In this document: piece by piece, positions 52,608-62,145 of the stretch
Layout of the letters: each line of letters begins with the position of its first letter
Numbering within the stretch: position 1 is the first letter of the stretch
Assembly: GCA_902493515.1 (NCBI GenBank)
Contig: CABUPE010000001.1
Span: 1-64,000 of the forward strand
Direction of reading: 5' to 3'
Length of the DNA: 64,000 nucleotides
Source: an uncultured Collinsella sp.
GTDB taxonomy: Bacteria; Actinomycetota; Coriobacteriia; Coriobacteriales; Coriobacteriaceae
Translations under genes and position numbers: made by a program
The notes under the pieces: model-generated
Told to the model about the DNA's origin: nothing
Seen by the model: the letters and a program-made list of their open reading frames with translations, nothing else
Databases searched by the model: none

Positions 52608-53885
52608 ATGTCCACTAAGTATGCAATCGTTGGCGGTAAGCTCATCGACGGTACCGGTGCCGAGCCGGTCGAGAACTCCCTCGTTCTCGTCGACGACAAC
52701 GGCAAGATCGAGTACGCCGGTGCTATGCAGGACCTTCCCGAGGGCGTTGAGGTTATCGACGCCGCCGGCAAGACCGTCCTTCCCGGCCTGATCGACACCC
52801 ACCTGCACTTCTCGGGCAACTTGACCGACGATGACACCGACTGGGTCATGCAGCCGCTCCTCGAGAAGCAGGCTGTCGCAGTCAAGCAGGCCTACGACTG
52901 CCTCACCCACGGCCTCACCACCGTCTGCGAGATCGGCCGCTTTGGTATCCAGATCCGTGACTGCATCGACAAGGGCGTCTTCAAGGGCCCGCGCGTTCTG
53001 GCCACCGGCCTTGGCTTCTGCCGCGTTGCCGGCCACGGCGACTCCCACCACTGCAGCCAGGAGCTCAACAAGGAATCGCACCCCTGGGGCGATCAAGTCG
53101 ACGGTCCTTGGGATCTGCGCAAGGCCGTCCGTCGTCGCCTGCGCGAGAACCCCGATGCCATCAAGATCTGGGCTACCGGTGGCGGCATCTGGCGCTGGGA
53201 CTCCGGTCGCGACCAGCACTATTGCTCCGAGGAGATCCAGGCCGTGGTCGAAGAGGCAAAGATGGTCGGTATCCCCGTGTGGAGCCACTGCTACAACAAC
53301 CACGCCGCTGCCTACGATTCCGTTCGCTTTGGCTGCGAGCAGCTGATTCACGGTTTCGATATCGATGAGCGCACCATGGACCTCATGGCCGAGCAGGGCA
53401 CCTTCTTCACCCCGACGATCGCCTTCCTGCCCACCTGGTACGCCACCTATCCGCCCGTCTACGTCCCCGAGCTGCACGACAAGTACGAGGGCACCCTGGT
53501 CGAGAAGGAGCTGCAGCGCAACTACGACTGCCTGCGCGAGGCCAAGAAGCGCGGCGTCGTCATGACGATCGGCTCCGACTCCTTCTCCTTCGTCACCCCG
53601 TACGGCACCTGCTCCATCGAGGAGATGTACGAGTTCGTCGACAAGATCGGCTTCACCCCGGTCGAGACCATCACCTGTGCCACCCTCAACGGTGCCAAGA
53701 TGTGCCACATCGAGGACGAGACCGGTTCCATCGAGGCCGGCAAGTGCGCCGACCTGCTGGTCGTCAACGGTGACGTCGCCGCCGACATCCACGTGCTCAA
53801 CACCGACAACATGGACGTCATCATGAAGGACGGCTGGATTGTCGAGGCTGGTACCTTCGGCGAGGCAAACAAGTACAGCGCCTAA
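52608..53885 (+). CDS. Metal-dependent amidohydrolase (imidazolonepropionase/prolidase-like)
   Basis: Predicted 425-residue cytoplasmic TIM-barrel enzyme. It has a complete metal site: His65 and His67 (LIDTHLHFSG), the probable carbamylated Lys in IKIWATGGG, His in VWSHCYNNHAA and IHGFDIDE, and Asp in IGSDSFSF. Closest in pattern to Xaa-Pro dipeptidase-like and imidazolonepropionase-like amidohydrolases. GGAGGAACC precedes the ATG. Paired with an APC permease it probably hydrolyses an imported dipeptide, cyclic amide or similar nitrogen compound. Confidence 0.88.
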   Translation: MSTKYAIVGGKLIDGTGAEPVENSLVLVDDNGKIEYAGAMQDLPEGVEVIDAAGKTVLPGLIDTHLHFSGNLTDDDTDWVMQPLLEKQAVAVKQAYDCLTHGLTTVCEIGRFGIQIRDCIDKGVFKGPRVLATGLGFCRVAGHGDSHHCSQELNKESHPWGDQVDGPWDLRKAVRRRLRENPDAIKIWATGGGIWRWDSGRDQHYCSEEIQAVVEEAKMVGIPVWSHCYNNHAAAYDSVRFGCEQLIHGFDIDERTMDLMAEQGTFFTPTIAFLPTWYATYPPVYVPELHDKYEGTLVEKELQRNYDCLREAKKRGVVMTIGSDSFSFVTPYGTCSIEEMYEFVDKIGFTPVETITCATLNGAKMCHIEDETGSIEAGKCADLLVVNGDVAADIHVLNTDNMDVIMKDGWIVEAGTFGEANKYSA

Positions 53886-53943
53886 GCTACCGTTCATCGA
53901 TGGCTTGATGTAAAATACAGTATTTGATTGCATAATGCAATGG

Positions 53944-53970
53944 AGAGGGTCGCTTGCGGCCCTCTTTATT
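53944..53970 (+). terminator. Amidohydrolase terminator
   Basis: Stem AGAGGGTCGC/GCGGCCCTCT with a TT loop, then TTATT. It closely resembles the terminator at 23791, including a following TTGCTATGG. Confidence 0.8.
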
Positions 53971-54003
53971 GCTATGGGGTGCGTCAGTGGGAAGGAGATG
54001 ACA

Positions 54004-55389
54004 GTGGATCTCAATAGGCTGATTCTGGGCAAGAGCTACAACTCTACCAAGGTCTTTCGTACCGCTCAGCATGTGGTTCAAGCCATCTTGCTCGGTATTG
54101 TCGTTCCGCTGCTTATCCTGCTGCTCATCTGGGATCTAACCGATAATCCCAATCCCGTTCCGGCCGTTGTCGTCATTGCCGGCTTGGTCATGCTGTGCTT
54201 CTTCTTCTCGTACGTCTTTGTCGTTCCCGACGACCTCACATCGAGCGCTACCGACCGCACGCTCGCCATCGCGTCGAAAATATTCGCCTACACGTCGCGC
54301 GGCCTTACGCCCGAAGCTGCCCTGGGCGCCTCTAAGATCATCCTGTCCGAAACTATCGCCTCTGCCATCTGCTTTACCGACGGCAAGCAGGTGTTGGCAA
54401 GCTGGGGCGAGGACTCGGCAAAATGCCCCGCGGGCACCCCGGTGGTGCTGCGGACCACGCTCAATGTGATTAACAGCGGTGAGCAAAGCGTGTTCTCGCG
54501 CGATGCCTCGACCGAGACGGGTGGCTACTTTCCGCGCCTGCGCGCCGGTATTGTCGCACCGCTTACCGTGCGCGGGCATTGCGTGGGCACGCTCGAGCTG
54601 TATTATCCCCGTCTGAGCAGCATCGATATGCGCCAGACGGCGCTTGCCTCGGGCTTTGCCGACCTCATTTCCACGCAGCTTGCAAGCTTTGAGCTCGAGC
54701 GCCAGGACGAGCTTACGGCCCGCGTGGAGCTGCGCGCCTTGCAATCGCAGGTCGATCCTCATTTTCTATTCAATACCATCAGCACCATCGTGTCGCTCGT
54801 ACGTACCGAGCCGGACAAGGCCAGGTCGCTGCTGATCGACTTTTCCAATTACTACCGTCAGACGCTTTCTGATTCCGATACCCTCACAACGCTCGAGCAC
54901 GAGGTGGAGCAGGGCACTCGCTATATCAATCTTATGCAGGCTCGTTATGGCGACGGCCGTCTGCGCGTCTCGGTCGATATCGACTTTGAGGTGCGCGATT
55001 GCATGGTGCCGCCGTTTATCTTGCAGCCGTTGCTCGAAAACTGCATCAAGCACGCGCAGCGCGAGACCGAGCCGCTTTCTATTCATGTTAGGGCTTTCGA
55101 GACCGATGACGGTTTGGAGATCATCGTCGAGGACGATGGCATCGGTATGAGCGAAGAGGTCTGCGCGCATCTGTTTGAGCAACATCGCCGAGAGGAGCCC
55201 GAGAGCATTACCGCCGACGGCTCCGTCAAGCGAGGTTGCGGCCTGGCGCTCTTCAACGTGCTTCAGCGCATCCATTTCTTTTACGGAGAAGATTCCGGCA
55301 TGCGCGTGAAGTCCCAGGAGGGCGTGGGAACGCAGGTCATCGTCGAGCTGAACGGCGAGCCGCATGAGCCCGCGCCGTTGACGGCGTAG
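54004..55389 (+). CDS. LytS-type sensor histidine kinase, first system
   Basis: Predicted 461 residues. Two N-terminal membrane helices (about 20-70), then a GAF-like domain (about 90-220) and a HisKA_5/HATPase core. The phospho-acceptor His lies in QSQVDPHFLFNTISTI, the N-box in LQPLLENCIKHAQ, and ATP-lid glycines in EDDGIGM and KRGCGLALFNV. The GTG at 54004 is the preferred start because AAGGAG ends 6 nt before it; the in-frame ATG at 53998 touches that site. Partner regulator follows 38 nt downstream. Signal unknown. Confidence 0.9.
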   Translation: MDLNRLILGKSYNSTKVFRTAQHVVQAILLGIVVPLLILLLIWDLTDNPNPVPAVVVIAGLVMLCFFFSYVFVVPDDLTSSATDRTLAIASKIFAYTSRGLTPEAALGASKIILSETIASAICFTDGKQVLASWGEDSAKCPAGTPVVLRTTLNVINSGEQSVFSRDASTETGGYFPRLRAGIVAPLTVRGHCVGTLELYYPRLSSIDMRQTALASGFADLISTQLASFELERQDELTARVELRALQSQVDPHFLFNTISTIVSLVRTEPDKARSLLIDFSNYYRQTLSDSDTLTTLEHEVEQGTRYINLMQARYGDGRLRVSVDIDFEVRDCMVPPFILQPLLENCIKHAQRETEPLSIHVRAFETDDGLEIIVEDDGIGMSEEVCAHLFEQHRREEPESITADGSVKRGCGLALFNVLQRIHFFYGEDSGMRVKSQEGVGTQVIVELNGEPHEPAPLTA

Positions 55390-55427
55390 TACGCGGTTGG
55401 ATTGAGAGAAAAAGAGGGGAAGCACAT

Positions 55428-56162
55428 ATGTCCGAAGGCTGGAACATCTTGGTGGTTGATGACGAGCCTCCAATTAGGGCTGAGCTACGCTATCTGTTGG
55501 AAAAGGATATGCGTGTGGGTCAGATTGCCGAGGCGGGCAATGTCACCGAAGCCGTGGAGTCGATTCTGTCGAATAAGCCCGACGTGCTGTTTTTAGACAT
55601 TACCATGCCCGGTCGCTCGGGAATTGAGCTTGCCGAGACGCTGCAGAACCTAAAGACGCCGCCGGTGGTTGTGTTTGTGACGGCGTTTGCCGAGTTTGCC
55701 GCCGATGCGTATAACCTCGATGCGGTCGACTATGTCGTCAAGCCGGTCGAGGACGCACGCCTGTCAAAGGCACTCGACAAGATCGAGGCAGCCTTGGGTG
55801 CCCGTCGTGTTATCCATGCTCCGCGCCAGCCTTTGCGTCTGACGGTGGACCGCGGGGGCAAAAAGGTGTTCATTCCCGTGGCGGATGTCTGCTACTTTGA
55901 GGCGCGTGCCGATTTTTGCAACGCCGTCTGCGCCGAGGGAACATACCTGATCAATGAGTCGATCTCTTCGCTCGAGCGGCGCCTGGCCTCCGAGGGCTTT
56001 ATTCGCGTTCATCGCAGCTATCTGGTCAATTTGGAAGACGTGCACAATGTTGAGATTGGCTCCACGGGGTTGATGGAGCTCAGGCTCGACCGCGTGAGCT
56101 CGACGGTGCCCGTGTCCCGCCGTCGCGCTGCCGAGGTCAAGTCGCACCTGGGGCTTGCGTAA
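55428..56162 (+). CDS. LytTR-family response regulator, first system
   Basis: Predicted 244 residues. The receiver domain (about 1-120) has LVVDDEPP, phospho-acceptor Asp in VLFLDITMPGRSG, the Thr in FVTAFAEFA and Lys in YVVKPVED. The LytTR DNA-binding domain (about 140-240) has IPVADVCYFEARADFC and FIRVHRSYLVNLEDV. It pairs with the kinase at 54004-55389. Confidence 0.94.
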   Translation: MSEGWNILVVDDEPPIRAELRYLLEKDMRVGQIAEAGNVTEAVESILSNKPDVLFLDITMPGRSGIELAETLQNLKTPPVVVFVTAFAEFAADAYNLDAVDYVVKPVEDARLSKALDKIEAALGARRVIHAPRQPLRLTVDRGGKKVFIPVADVCYFEARADFCNAVCAEGTYLINESISSLERRLASEGFIRVHRSYLVNLEDVHNVEIGSTGLMELRLDRVSSTVPVSRRRAAEVKSHLGLA

Positions 56163-56254
56163 GAGGCTTGCGTGCCGTCGTTTACCATCGCGGGTTTGGC
56201 ATGGGCGCGCGGTGGGCATAATGGGTGGCATCGAATGAAATCGAAAGGATCATT

Positions 56255-57199
56255 ATGCCCGCGCTTATCACCCATCATCTGTTTGGCGAGGAAAGCATCG
56301 ACCGTCTTCCGCAGGGCGTCATCACGTCCGATGAAGAGCGCATTGCCTTTATCTTGGGCAACCAAGGCCCCGACCCGTTTTTCTTTCACATTCTGACACC
56401 GCGTGTTTCCGACTGCACGCTGCTGGCGCAGGTCATGCATCGGTCGCGCATGTCTCGCCAGTTCGCGTGCCTGCGCGACGGCGTGTCGCATCTGCTGCCG
56501 CGCGACGCCAGCTTGGGTCGTGCCTTTGCGCTGGGCCTGCTGTCTCATTACGTGCTCGACCGCAACGCCCATCCTTTTGTCTATGAGCAGCAGTTTGGCA
56601 TCGTGGAATCCGACTCAGAGCTTGAGGATTCGAGCAGTCAGGTCCATGCCGTGATCGAGAGCGACCTGGATGTACTGATGCTGCAGCTTAAACGCGATGG
56701 CGCTACGGTCGACGATTACCCGCCGGCGGGCGAGATCGTCACCACCGATCGCATCAATCGCGTGGCCGGCGTGCTGATGAGCTATGTTGCCGGACGCGTG
56801 TATGGCATTGACATTCCGGCGGGGGAGTACGGTGCTGCCGTTGCCAATATGCAGCGACTTTACCGCGCGATTGAGCCGGCCGGCTCCGCAAAGACGCGCG
56901 CGATCTCGCTGGTTGAGGGCTTGGTGCACGACTACTCGCTGCTCGACGGCCTTGCCCATCGCGTGACGACGGAGCTGCCCGAGCGCACCGGTAACCTGGG
57001 CCATCTGACATGGAAGAATCCCTTTACCGACGAGGTCTCGAACGAGAGTTTCCCCGAGGTCTTTGATCGCGCGCTGGTCGATTACGAGTGCACGGTCGCA
57101 CGTTTTATCGAGACCGGTGACATGGATGCCGTGACCAGTCACGTCAACTACAGCGGTCGCGTGCTCAATGCCGATGAGGAGTTCGACCGCGAGGAATAG
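56255..57199 (+). CDS. Zinc-dependent phospholipase C-like protein
   Basis: Predicted 314-residue, largely helical protein. The N-terminus MPALITHHLFGEES and the segments GNQGPDPFFFHIL and LGLLSHYVLDRNAHPFVYEQ supply the His/Asp pattern of the zinc-dependent phospholipase C/S1-P1 fold. No signal peptide is seen, so it is probably cytoplasmic and may not be a true phospholipase. AAAGGA before the ATG at 56255. Stands alone between the regulator and the MFS gene. Confidence 0.72.
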   Translation: MPALITHHLFGEESIDRLPQGVITSDEERIAFILGNQGPDPFFFHILTPRVSDCTLLAQVMHRSRMSRQFACLRDGVSHLLPRDASLGRAFALGLLSHYVLDRNAHPFVYEQQFGIVESDSELEDSSSQVHAVIESDLDVLMLQLKRDGATVDDYPPAGEIVTTDRINRVAGVLMSYVAGRVYGIDIPAGEYGAAVANMQRLYRAIEPAGSAKTRAISLVEGLVHDYSLLDGLAHRVTTELPERTGNLGHLTWKNPFTDEVSNESFPEVFDRALVDYECTVARFIETGDMDAVTSHVNYSGRVLNADEEFDREE

Positions 57200-57300
57200 G
57201 GCTCGTGCGTGCCCCTTTGCCGAATCCTTACCGGCGGTTCTGGACAATTGGGGTACGATGATCTAACTGCATATCGGGCGAATACGAAGGGTCCCTGTCC

Positions 57301-58560
57301 ATGAAATACACCAAGCTCGAGCGTAACTGGGTTATGTATGATGTGGGCAATTCGGCCCTCGTGCTGCTCAATACCTCGGTGGTGCCCATTTACTTTAACG
57401 CCATCAATACCGGCGCTTCCTCGGCCGACCTGGTGGTCGCCTGGGGCAATGCGCAGACGATTGCCTCGCTGGTCATCGCCATGCTCATGCCCATTCTGGG
57501 CGCGCTTGCCGACTACGCCGGCAACAAGATCAAGTTCTTCTTGGGCTTCTTCCTCACGGGCCTGGTGCTTTGCCTGGCGCAGGCTATCCCAATGTCCGCC
57601 ATGGCATTTTTGACCGTGTACGTGCTGTGCACCATCGGCCTTAACTCTTCTATGACGTTCTACGACGCCATGCTGCCCGACATTACCACCGACGAGCGCA
57701 TGGACGCCGTGTCCAGCTCGGGTTATGCCTGGGGCTACATCGGTTCCACCGTGCCGTTCGTCATCTGCCTGGCGCTCATCATGGGTGGCCCCGCTCTTGG
57801 TGTCCCCACCATGCTGGCAACGCGTCTGTCGTTTATCATCACCGGTGCCTGGTGGCTCATCTTTACCCTGCCGCTCATTCGCACCTATAAGCAAAAGTAC
57901 GGTCGCGAGCGCGGTCCCGAGGACACCATCGGCCACATCGTGGGCGGTGTGTTCTCCGAGGTCGGACACACCATGCGCGAGATCGCCCACAACAAGACCG
58001 TGCTGGTCTACATGATCGCGTTCTTCTTCTATATCGACGGTGTGCACACGGTCATTTCCATGGCAACCAGCTACGGATCGGCCTTGGGCATCGATTCGAC
58101 CCAGTTGGTCCTGGCGCTGCTCGTCACGCAGTTCGTGGCCTTTCCGTCCGCCATCATCTACGGCAAGCTTGCCGGACGCGTGGGCACGCTCAACATGATC
58201 TTGGTGGCAGTCGCCGCCTATATGGGCATTGTGCTGTTCGCCGCGTTCTTCCTAAAGACCGCCTTTGAATTCTGGGTGCTTGCCATTATGGTCGGCCTGT
58301 TCCAGGGCGGCGTGCAGGCGCTCAGCCGTAGCTACTTTGGCCGCATTATCCCCAAGGAAAAGTCCAACGAGTACTACGGCTTCTTTGACATCTTCGGTCG
58401 TTATGCAAGCGTCATGGGCACTTTCCTAGTGTCGGTCGTCACCTCGCTGACCGGCAACCCGTCGCTGGGCGTCCTTTCCATTGGCGTGCTGCTGATCGTT
58501 GGCTTTATGCTGCTGGTCCGCCTGTCCCGCATGACTCGGGCGGCAGAGCATGCCGCATAG
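57301..58560 (+). CDS. MFS transporter (UMF1/Atg22-like)
   Basis: Predicted 419 residues with about 12 membrane helices. The start WVMYDVGNSALVLLNTSVVP matches the UMF1 family signature (YDxGNSA). The motif LGALADYAGNKIKFF marks loop 2-3 of MFS proteins. UMF1 substrates are poorly known; in yeast, Atg22 exports amino acids from the vacuole. GGGTCC only weakly resembles a ribosome site. Confidence 0.85.
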   Translation: MKYTKLERNWVMYDVGNSALVLLNTSVVPIYFNAINTGASSADLVVAWGNAQTIASLVIAMLMPILGALADYAGNKIKFFLGFFLTGLVLCLAQAIPMSAMAFLTVYVLCTIGLNSSMTFYDAMLPDITTDERMDAVSSSGYAWGYIGSTVPFVICLALIMGGPALGVPTMLATRLSFIITGAWWLIFTLPLIRTYKQKYGRERGPEDTIGHIVGGVFSEVGHTMREIAHNKTVLVYMIAFFFYIDGVHTVISMATSYGSALGIDSTQLVLALLVTQFVAFPSAIIYGKLAGRVGTLNMILVAVAAYMGIVLFAAFFLKTAFEFWVLAIMVGLFQGGVQALSRSYFGRIIPKEKSNEYYGFFDIFGRYASVMGTFLVSVVTSLTGNPSLGVLSIGVLLIVGFMLLVRLSRMTRAAEHAA

Positions 58561-58674
58561 GAGCGAGCGGCTATTGTGCCTGTCCACGGTACTCTTTTGG
58601 GGTTATCCGCAATAAACATTGCGACTTGCGAGCAATGATTTGCCCAAGTGGGTATGATGGAATCAGCTAGGTCG

Positions 58675-58711
58675 CGGGGCGTCGCCTGTGTTTGGCGGCG
58701 TCCCGTTTTTG
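58675..58711 (+). terminator. Terminator between MFS and glycosyltransferase genes
   Basis: Arms CGGGGCGTCGCC (58675-58686) and GGCGGCGTCCCG (58694-58705) followed by TTTTTG. It lies only 20 nt before the next start. It may end the MFS transcript or, if transcription starts near TATGAT at 58652, act as a leader attenuator. Confidence 0.65.
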
Positions 58712-58731
58712 TGTTGCAGGGAGGGTAAGGC

Positions 58732-59919
58732 ATGAACGCCACAGTCGTGATTCCAACGTATTGGGCGGGCGATGACGCTTGCGCAAACGCCCCTGGCACC
58801 TATGACCATTCGACGCGACTCAACGCCGACAATCCCGAACTCGACCGCTGCCTGGCCTCGCTTGAGCAGGTACGTGACATCCCTCGCATCATCCTTTTGG
58901 TGGTCTGTCCCGTTTCTGCCACAGTCGATGTGTCGCTGCACGTGCGCGAGATTGTCGACGCGCATCCCACGCTCAAGGTCACCGTTGTCACCAACACCCA
59001 GGCCTCGCGCATTGCAGACCGGGTTGCTCAGATCGCGCCCAAGGGTTCGGGCGAGTGCGTGAGCCTGCGAGGCTACGGTGCCATCCGCAACATGGGGCTA
59101 GCCTGTGCCGCTGTGCTGGGGCATGACGCGGTTATCTTTTTGGATGACGATGAGACTGTCATCGACGCCGACTTTATGAAGCGCGCGACCTATGCGTTGG
59201 GGCAGCAGACGCGTCAGGGCTTGCCGATCTTGGTCAAGAGCGGTTATTTCTACGATCGCGACGGCTCACCGCTGGCTCCCACGGACAAGGCGGGCATCTG
59301 CCATCGTTGGTGGACCAAGCGCATCGAGTTCAACCGTTGGATGAAAAAGGCGCTCTCGGGCACCCGCATCTCGCGCTCCAACTACGTGTGTGGCGGCCTG
59401 ATGGCCCTGCACGCCCGCGCCTTTACGCGTGTGGCCTTTGACCCGTTTATCACCCGCGGCGAGGACTTGGATTACCTCTTTAACATGCGCATGTTTGGCT
59501 ACGACGTGTGGTTCGATAACGAGTGGACCGTGCGCCATCTGCCTCCGGAGTCCGAAAAGCGCTCACCGCGCTTTATGCAGGATGTATACCGTTGGTACTA
59601 CGAACGGGCCAAGTTGACATTCGCCGCGCATCAAAAGGAGCTCATTCCCGTTACGGCGGCATCACTCATGCCCTACCCGGGCCCGTGGATTTCGCGCGAG
59701 CTCGACGACCGCGTGCGCAAGACCGCTATGGTCCGCAGCGTGTTTACCCGCGAGCATGAGGGCTACCTGCGCATCTGGCGCCATGGTATCGGCGAGGCAA
59801 AGGCCTATGCGCGCCAAAACGCTGCAAGCTATCTGCGTTTCCAGAGCTTTTGGCCCAAGATCATGGACGGGCTTTGGCGTGACGCACAACTGATCAGTAT
59901 CCTGGAGGGGGCCGAATGA
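58732..59919 (+). CDS. Glycosyltransferase family 2-like protein
   Basis: Predicted 395 residues, GT-A fold. The nucleotide-sugar site shows as MNATVVIPTYWAGDD at the start and the metal motif VIFLDDDETVID (DDD) in the middle; RGEDLDYLFNMRMFGYDVWF resembles the ED acceptor region. No membrane helix is evident. The insert after the first strand (about 15-35) is longer than usual. Its stop overlaps the following histidine kinase as ATGA, an odd pairing that suggests a shared response. Donor and acceptor unknown. Confidence 0.82.
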   Translation: MNATVVIPTYWAGDDACANAPGTYDHSTRLNADNPELDRCLASLEQVRDIPRIILLVVCPVSATVDVSLHVREIVDAHPTLKVTVVTNTQASRIADRVAQIAPKGSGECVSLRGYGAIRNMGLACAAVLGHDAVIFLDDDETVIDADFMKRATYALGQQTRQGLPILVKSGYFYDRDGSPLAPTDKAGICHRWWTKRIEFNRWMKKALSGTRISRSNYVCGGLMALHARAFTRVAFDPFITRGEDLDYLFNMRMFGYDVWFDNEWTVRHLPPESEKRSPRFMQDVYRWYYERAKLTFAAHQKELIPVTAASLMPYPGPWISRELDDRVRKTAMVRSVFTREHEGYLRIWRHGIGEAKAYARQNAASYLRFQSFWPKIMDGLWRDAQLISILEGAE

Positions 59920-61259
59920 TCGACCGCCGCGCCCAGCGCGATAGTTCAATATCAATCTTTCGCATCATTGCCGTTGCCTGCGCCATTTGCGTGCTGGTGT
60001 ACTTTATTTTTGCCTTGGTGACCGGTATCGAGCCGATCGCCACGGTGATTGCCTGCGCGCTGCTGTGCATCTTTCTGTGCATCTTTATCTTTTTGACGCT
60101 CAATCCCGATTCGGTGCGCTCCCAGTACACCGAGGAGACGCTCTCGGTGGCCTCGGCCATGCTCGAGGACATTAAGGGCGGTCTGACGCAGGAGTCGGCG
60201 CGTTTGGTGTGCCGGCGCATTTTGCCCGAGACGCGCGCCATGACGGTGGCCATCACCGACGAGGACAACGTGCTTGCCTGCGCGGGCGAGTTTGAGGAAA
60301 AACTGCTGCCAGATTCTCCCATCCACACGCTTGCCACACGCTACGTTATCGAACATGGCATCGTGCAGTCGTTCAACCGTATGGTGGATGTCGTGGGCTC
60401 GGACGGCTCGCACAACCAAGTCCCCGCCGGCATTATCGCCCCCATCAAGGTGGGCGATCGTACCGTCGGCACGCTCAAGTTCTACTACAAGACCCCGCGC
60501 GCCGTCGACCGTACCCAGTATGCGCTTGCCTCGGGCTTTGCCGAGATCTTGTCCACACAGCTCGCCATCCACGAGCTCGAGGTGCAAAAGGAACTCACGG
60601 CGCGCGCCGAGGTGCGTGCGCTGCAGGCGCAGATTAACCCGCACTTCCTGTTCAACACGCTGAACACCATTGCATCGTTTACGCGCACCGACCCGCTGCG
60701 GGCCCGCGAACTGCTTCGTGAGTTCTCATCGTTCTATCGTGTCACGCTCGACAACTCGGGATCGCTTATTCCGGTCTCGCGCGAGGTCGCACAGACCAAG
60801 CGCTACCTTACCTTTGAGAAGGCCCGCTTTGGCGAGGACCGCGTGCTTGCGACGTTCGATGTGTCCGAGGACGTGGAAGATACGCTGGTGCCGGCGTTCG
60901 TGATCCAGCCGATTGTCGAGAACGCCGTACGTCATGGTATGGGCGATGACGACGCCCTGAGGATCGACGTGACCGTTCACCAAGACGGCGAGGATGCAAT
61001 CTTGATTGCCGTGGCCGATAATGGCGTGGGCATGGATGAGGGTACCGCCGCCAGACTGTTTGACGAGCGTTCTGCCCGTCCCGACGCCAGTTCTCCCCAG
61101 GGTGGCGGCGCCGGTGTGGCCATGCACAATATTTCGGAGCGCATCCATCGCTTTTATGGGCCGCACTCCTATACGCGTGTCGAATCGGCGCCGGGCAAGG
61201 GCACCAAAGTGCTCCTTCATCTTGATTTGTCAGAGAGCATCTTTGACATTCAAGAGTAA
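59916..61259 (+). CDS. LytS-type sensor histidine kinase, second system
   Basis: Predicted 447 residues, paralogue of the kinase at 54004. Two N-terminal membrane helices (IIAVACAICVLVYFIFALV and TVIACALLCIFLCIFIFLTL), a GAF-like domain, His in QAQINPHFLFNTLNTI, N-box IQPIVENAVRHGM, and DNGVGMD. Overlaps the glycosyltransferase gene by 4 nt. A 72-nt gap precedes its regulator. Confidence 0.9.
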   Translation: MIDRRAQRDSSISIFRIIAVACAICVLVYFIFALVTGIEPIATVIACALLCIFLCIFIFLTLNPDSVRSQYTEETLSVASAMLEDIKGGLTQESARLVCRRILPETRAMTVAITDEDNVLACAGEFEEKLLPDSPIHTLATRYVIEHGIVQSFNRMVDVVGSDGSHNQVPAGIIAPIKVGDRTVGTLKFYYKTPRAVDRTQYALASGFAEILSTQLAIHELEVQKELTARAEVRALQAQINPHFLFNTLNTIASFTRTDPLRARELLREFSSFYRVTLDNSGSLIPVSREVAQTKRYLTFEKARFGEDRVLATFDVSEDVEDTLVPAFVIQPIVENAVRHGMGDDDALRIDVTVHQDGEDAILIAVADNGVGMDEGTAARLFDERSARPDASSPQGGGAGVAMHNISERIHRFYGPHSYTRVESAPGKGTKVLLHLDLSESIFDIQE

Positions 61260-61331
61260 AATAAAAGGCTACGGGCTCAACGTCATGCGACGGATGCCCG
61301 GCGTAGTTAGTTGACGAAAGGTTTTATCCCT

Positions 61332-62048
61332 ATGCTGCGTGCGATGATTGTGGATGATGAGGCGCCGGCTCGCTCGGAGCTTCGCTTCCTGCTCGAGCAA
61401 ACGGGCAAGATCGGCACGATCACGGAGGCGTCGAGCGTCCGCTCCGCCATCGAGATGCTTATGGAAAGTCGCGTGGATGTCGTGTTTCTCGATATCTCGA
61501 TGCCCGGTGCCTCGGGCCTGCAACTTGCCGAGGCGCTGCATAAGCTCAAAAATCCGCCGGCGATCGTGTTTGTGACTGCGTATAGTGACCATGCGGTCGA
61601 GGCATTCGACGTGGATGCCGTCGATTATCTGATGAAGCCGGTCGAGGAAGCTCGCTTGGATCGCGCGATCGAGAAGGTCATGCAACGCGCCAAGCCGGTT
61701 ACGGACAGCAAGGTGACCATCGAGCGTATCCCGGTGGAAAAGGGCGGCCGCAAGGTGCTCATTCCCGTGGACGACATTCGCTTTATCATGGCCAAGGACG
61801 ATTACTCCTGCATCTATACCGTCGATGATCGCTTTTTGTCGACGACCTCGCTGGCGCAGTTTGAGGCCAAGCTCTGCGACTTTGGCTTCTTCCGTGTTCA
61901 CCGCCGCTATATCGTCAACTTGGCGTGCGTCACGGATGTGGAGACGGTGCCCTCGGGCGCCATCCAGCTGGGCATTACGGGCGTCGACGAACGCGTGCCG
62001 GTTTCGCGCCGCCGCGTCGTGCCGCTCAAGAAGGCTCTGAGTCTCTAG
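61332..62048 (+). CDS. LytTR-family response regulator, second system
   Basis: Predicted 238 residues, paralogue of 55428-56162. Receiver: MIVDDEAPARSELRF, Asp in VVFLDISMPGASGLQ, Thr in FVTAYSDHA, Lys in YLMKPVEEA. LytTR domain: IPVDDIRFIMAKDDYSCIY and FFRVHRRYIVNLACV. The ATG at 61332 has AAAGG 9-10 nt upstream. A strong terminator follows. Confidence 0.94.
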   Translation: MLRAMIVDDEAPARSELRFLLEQTGKIGTITEASSVRSAIEMLMESRVDVVFLDISMPGASGLQLAEALHKLKNPPAIVFVTAYSDHAVEAFDVDAVDYLMKPVEEARLDRAIEKVMQRAKPVTDSKVTIERIPVEKGGRKVLIPVDDIRFIMAKDDYSCIYTVDDRFLSTTSLAQFEAKLCDFGFFRVHRRYIVNLACVTDVETVPSGAIQLGITGVDERVPVSRRRVVPLKKALSL

Positions 62049-62054
62049 TACACT

Positions 62055-62106
62055 GGCCCCGCAGCCCTGTAGACCCATCGTCTGCGGAGTTGTGGGGCCT
62101 TTTTTG
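62055..62106 (+). terminator. Terminator after the second two-component system
   Basis: Outer stem GGCCCC/GGGGCC and inner CGCAG/CTGCG, then TTTTTTGT. Confidence 0.85.
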
Positions 62107-62145
62107 TATGTATCTGCCGAATCGTTTTTTTGCGGAAGGGATCCC

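Noticed and set aside
52560..54032. 490-codon minus-strand frame opposite the amidohydrolase
   Set aside because: Mirror of a well-supported enzyme gene; repetitive Leu/Val/Asp composition with no motif.
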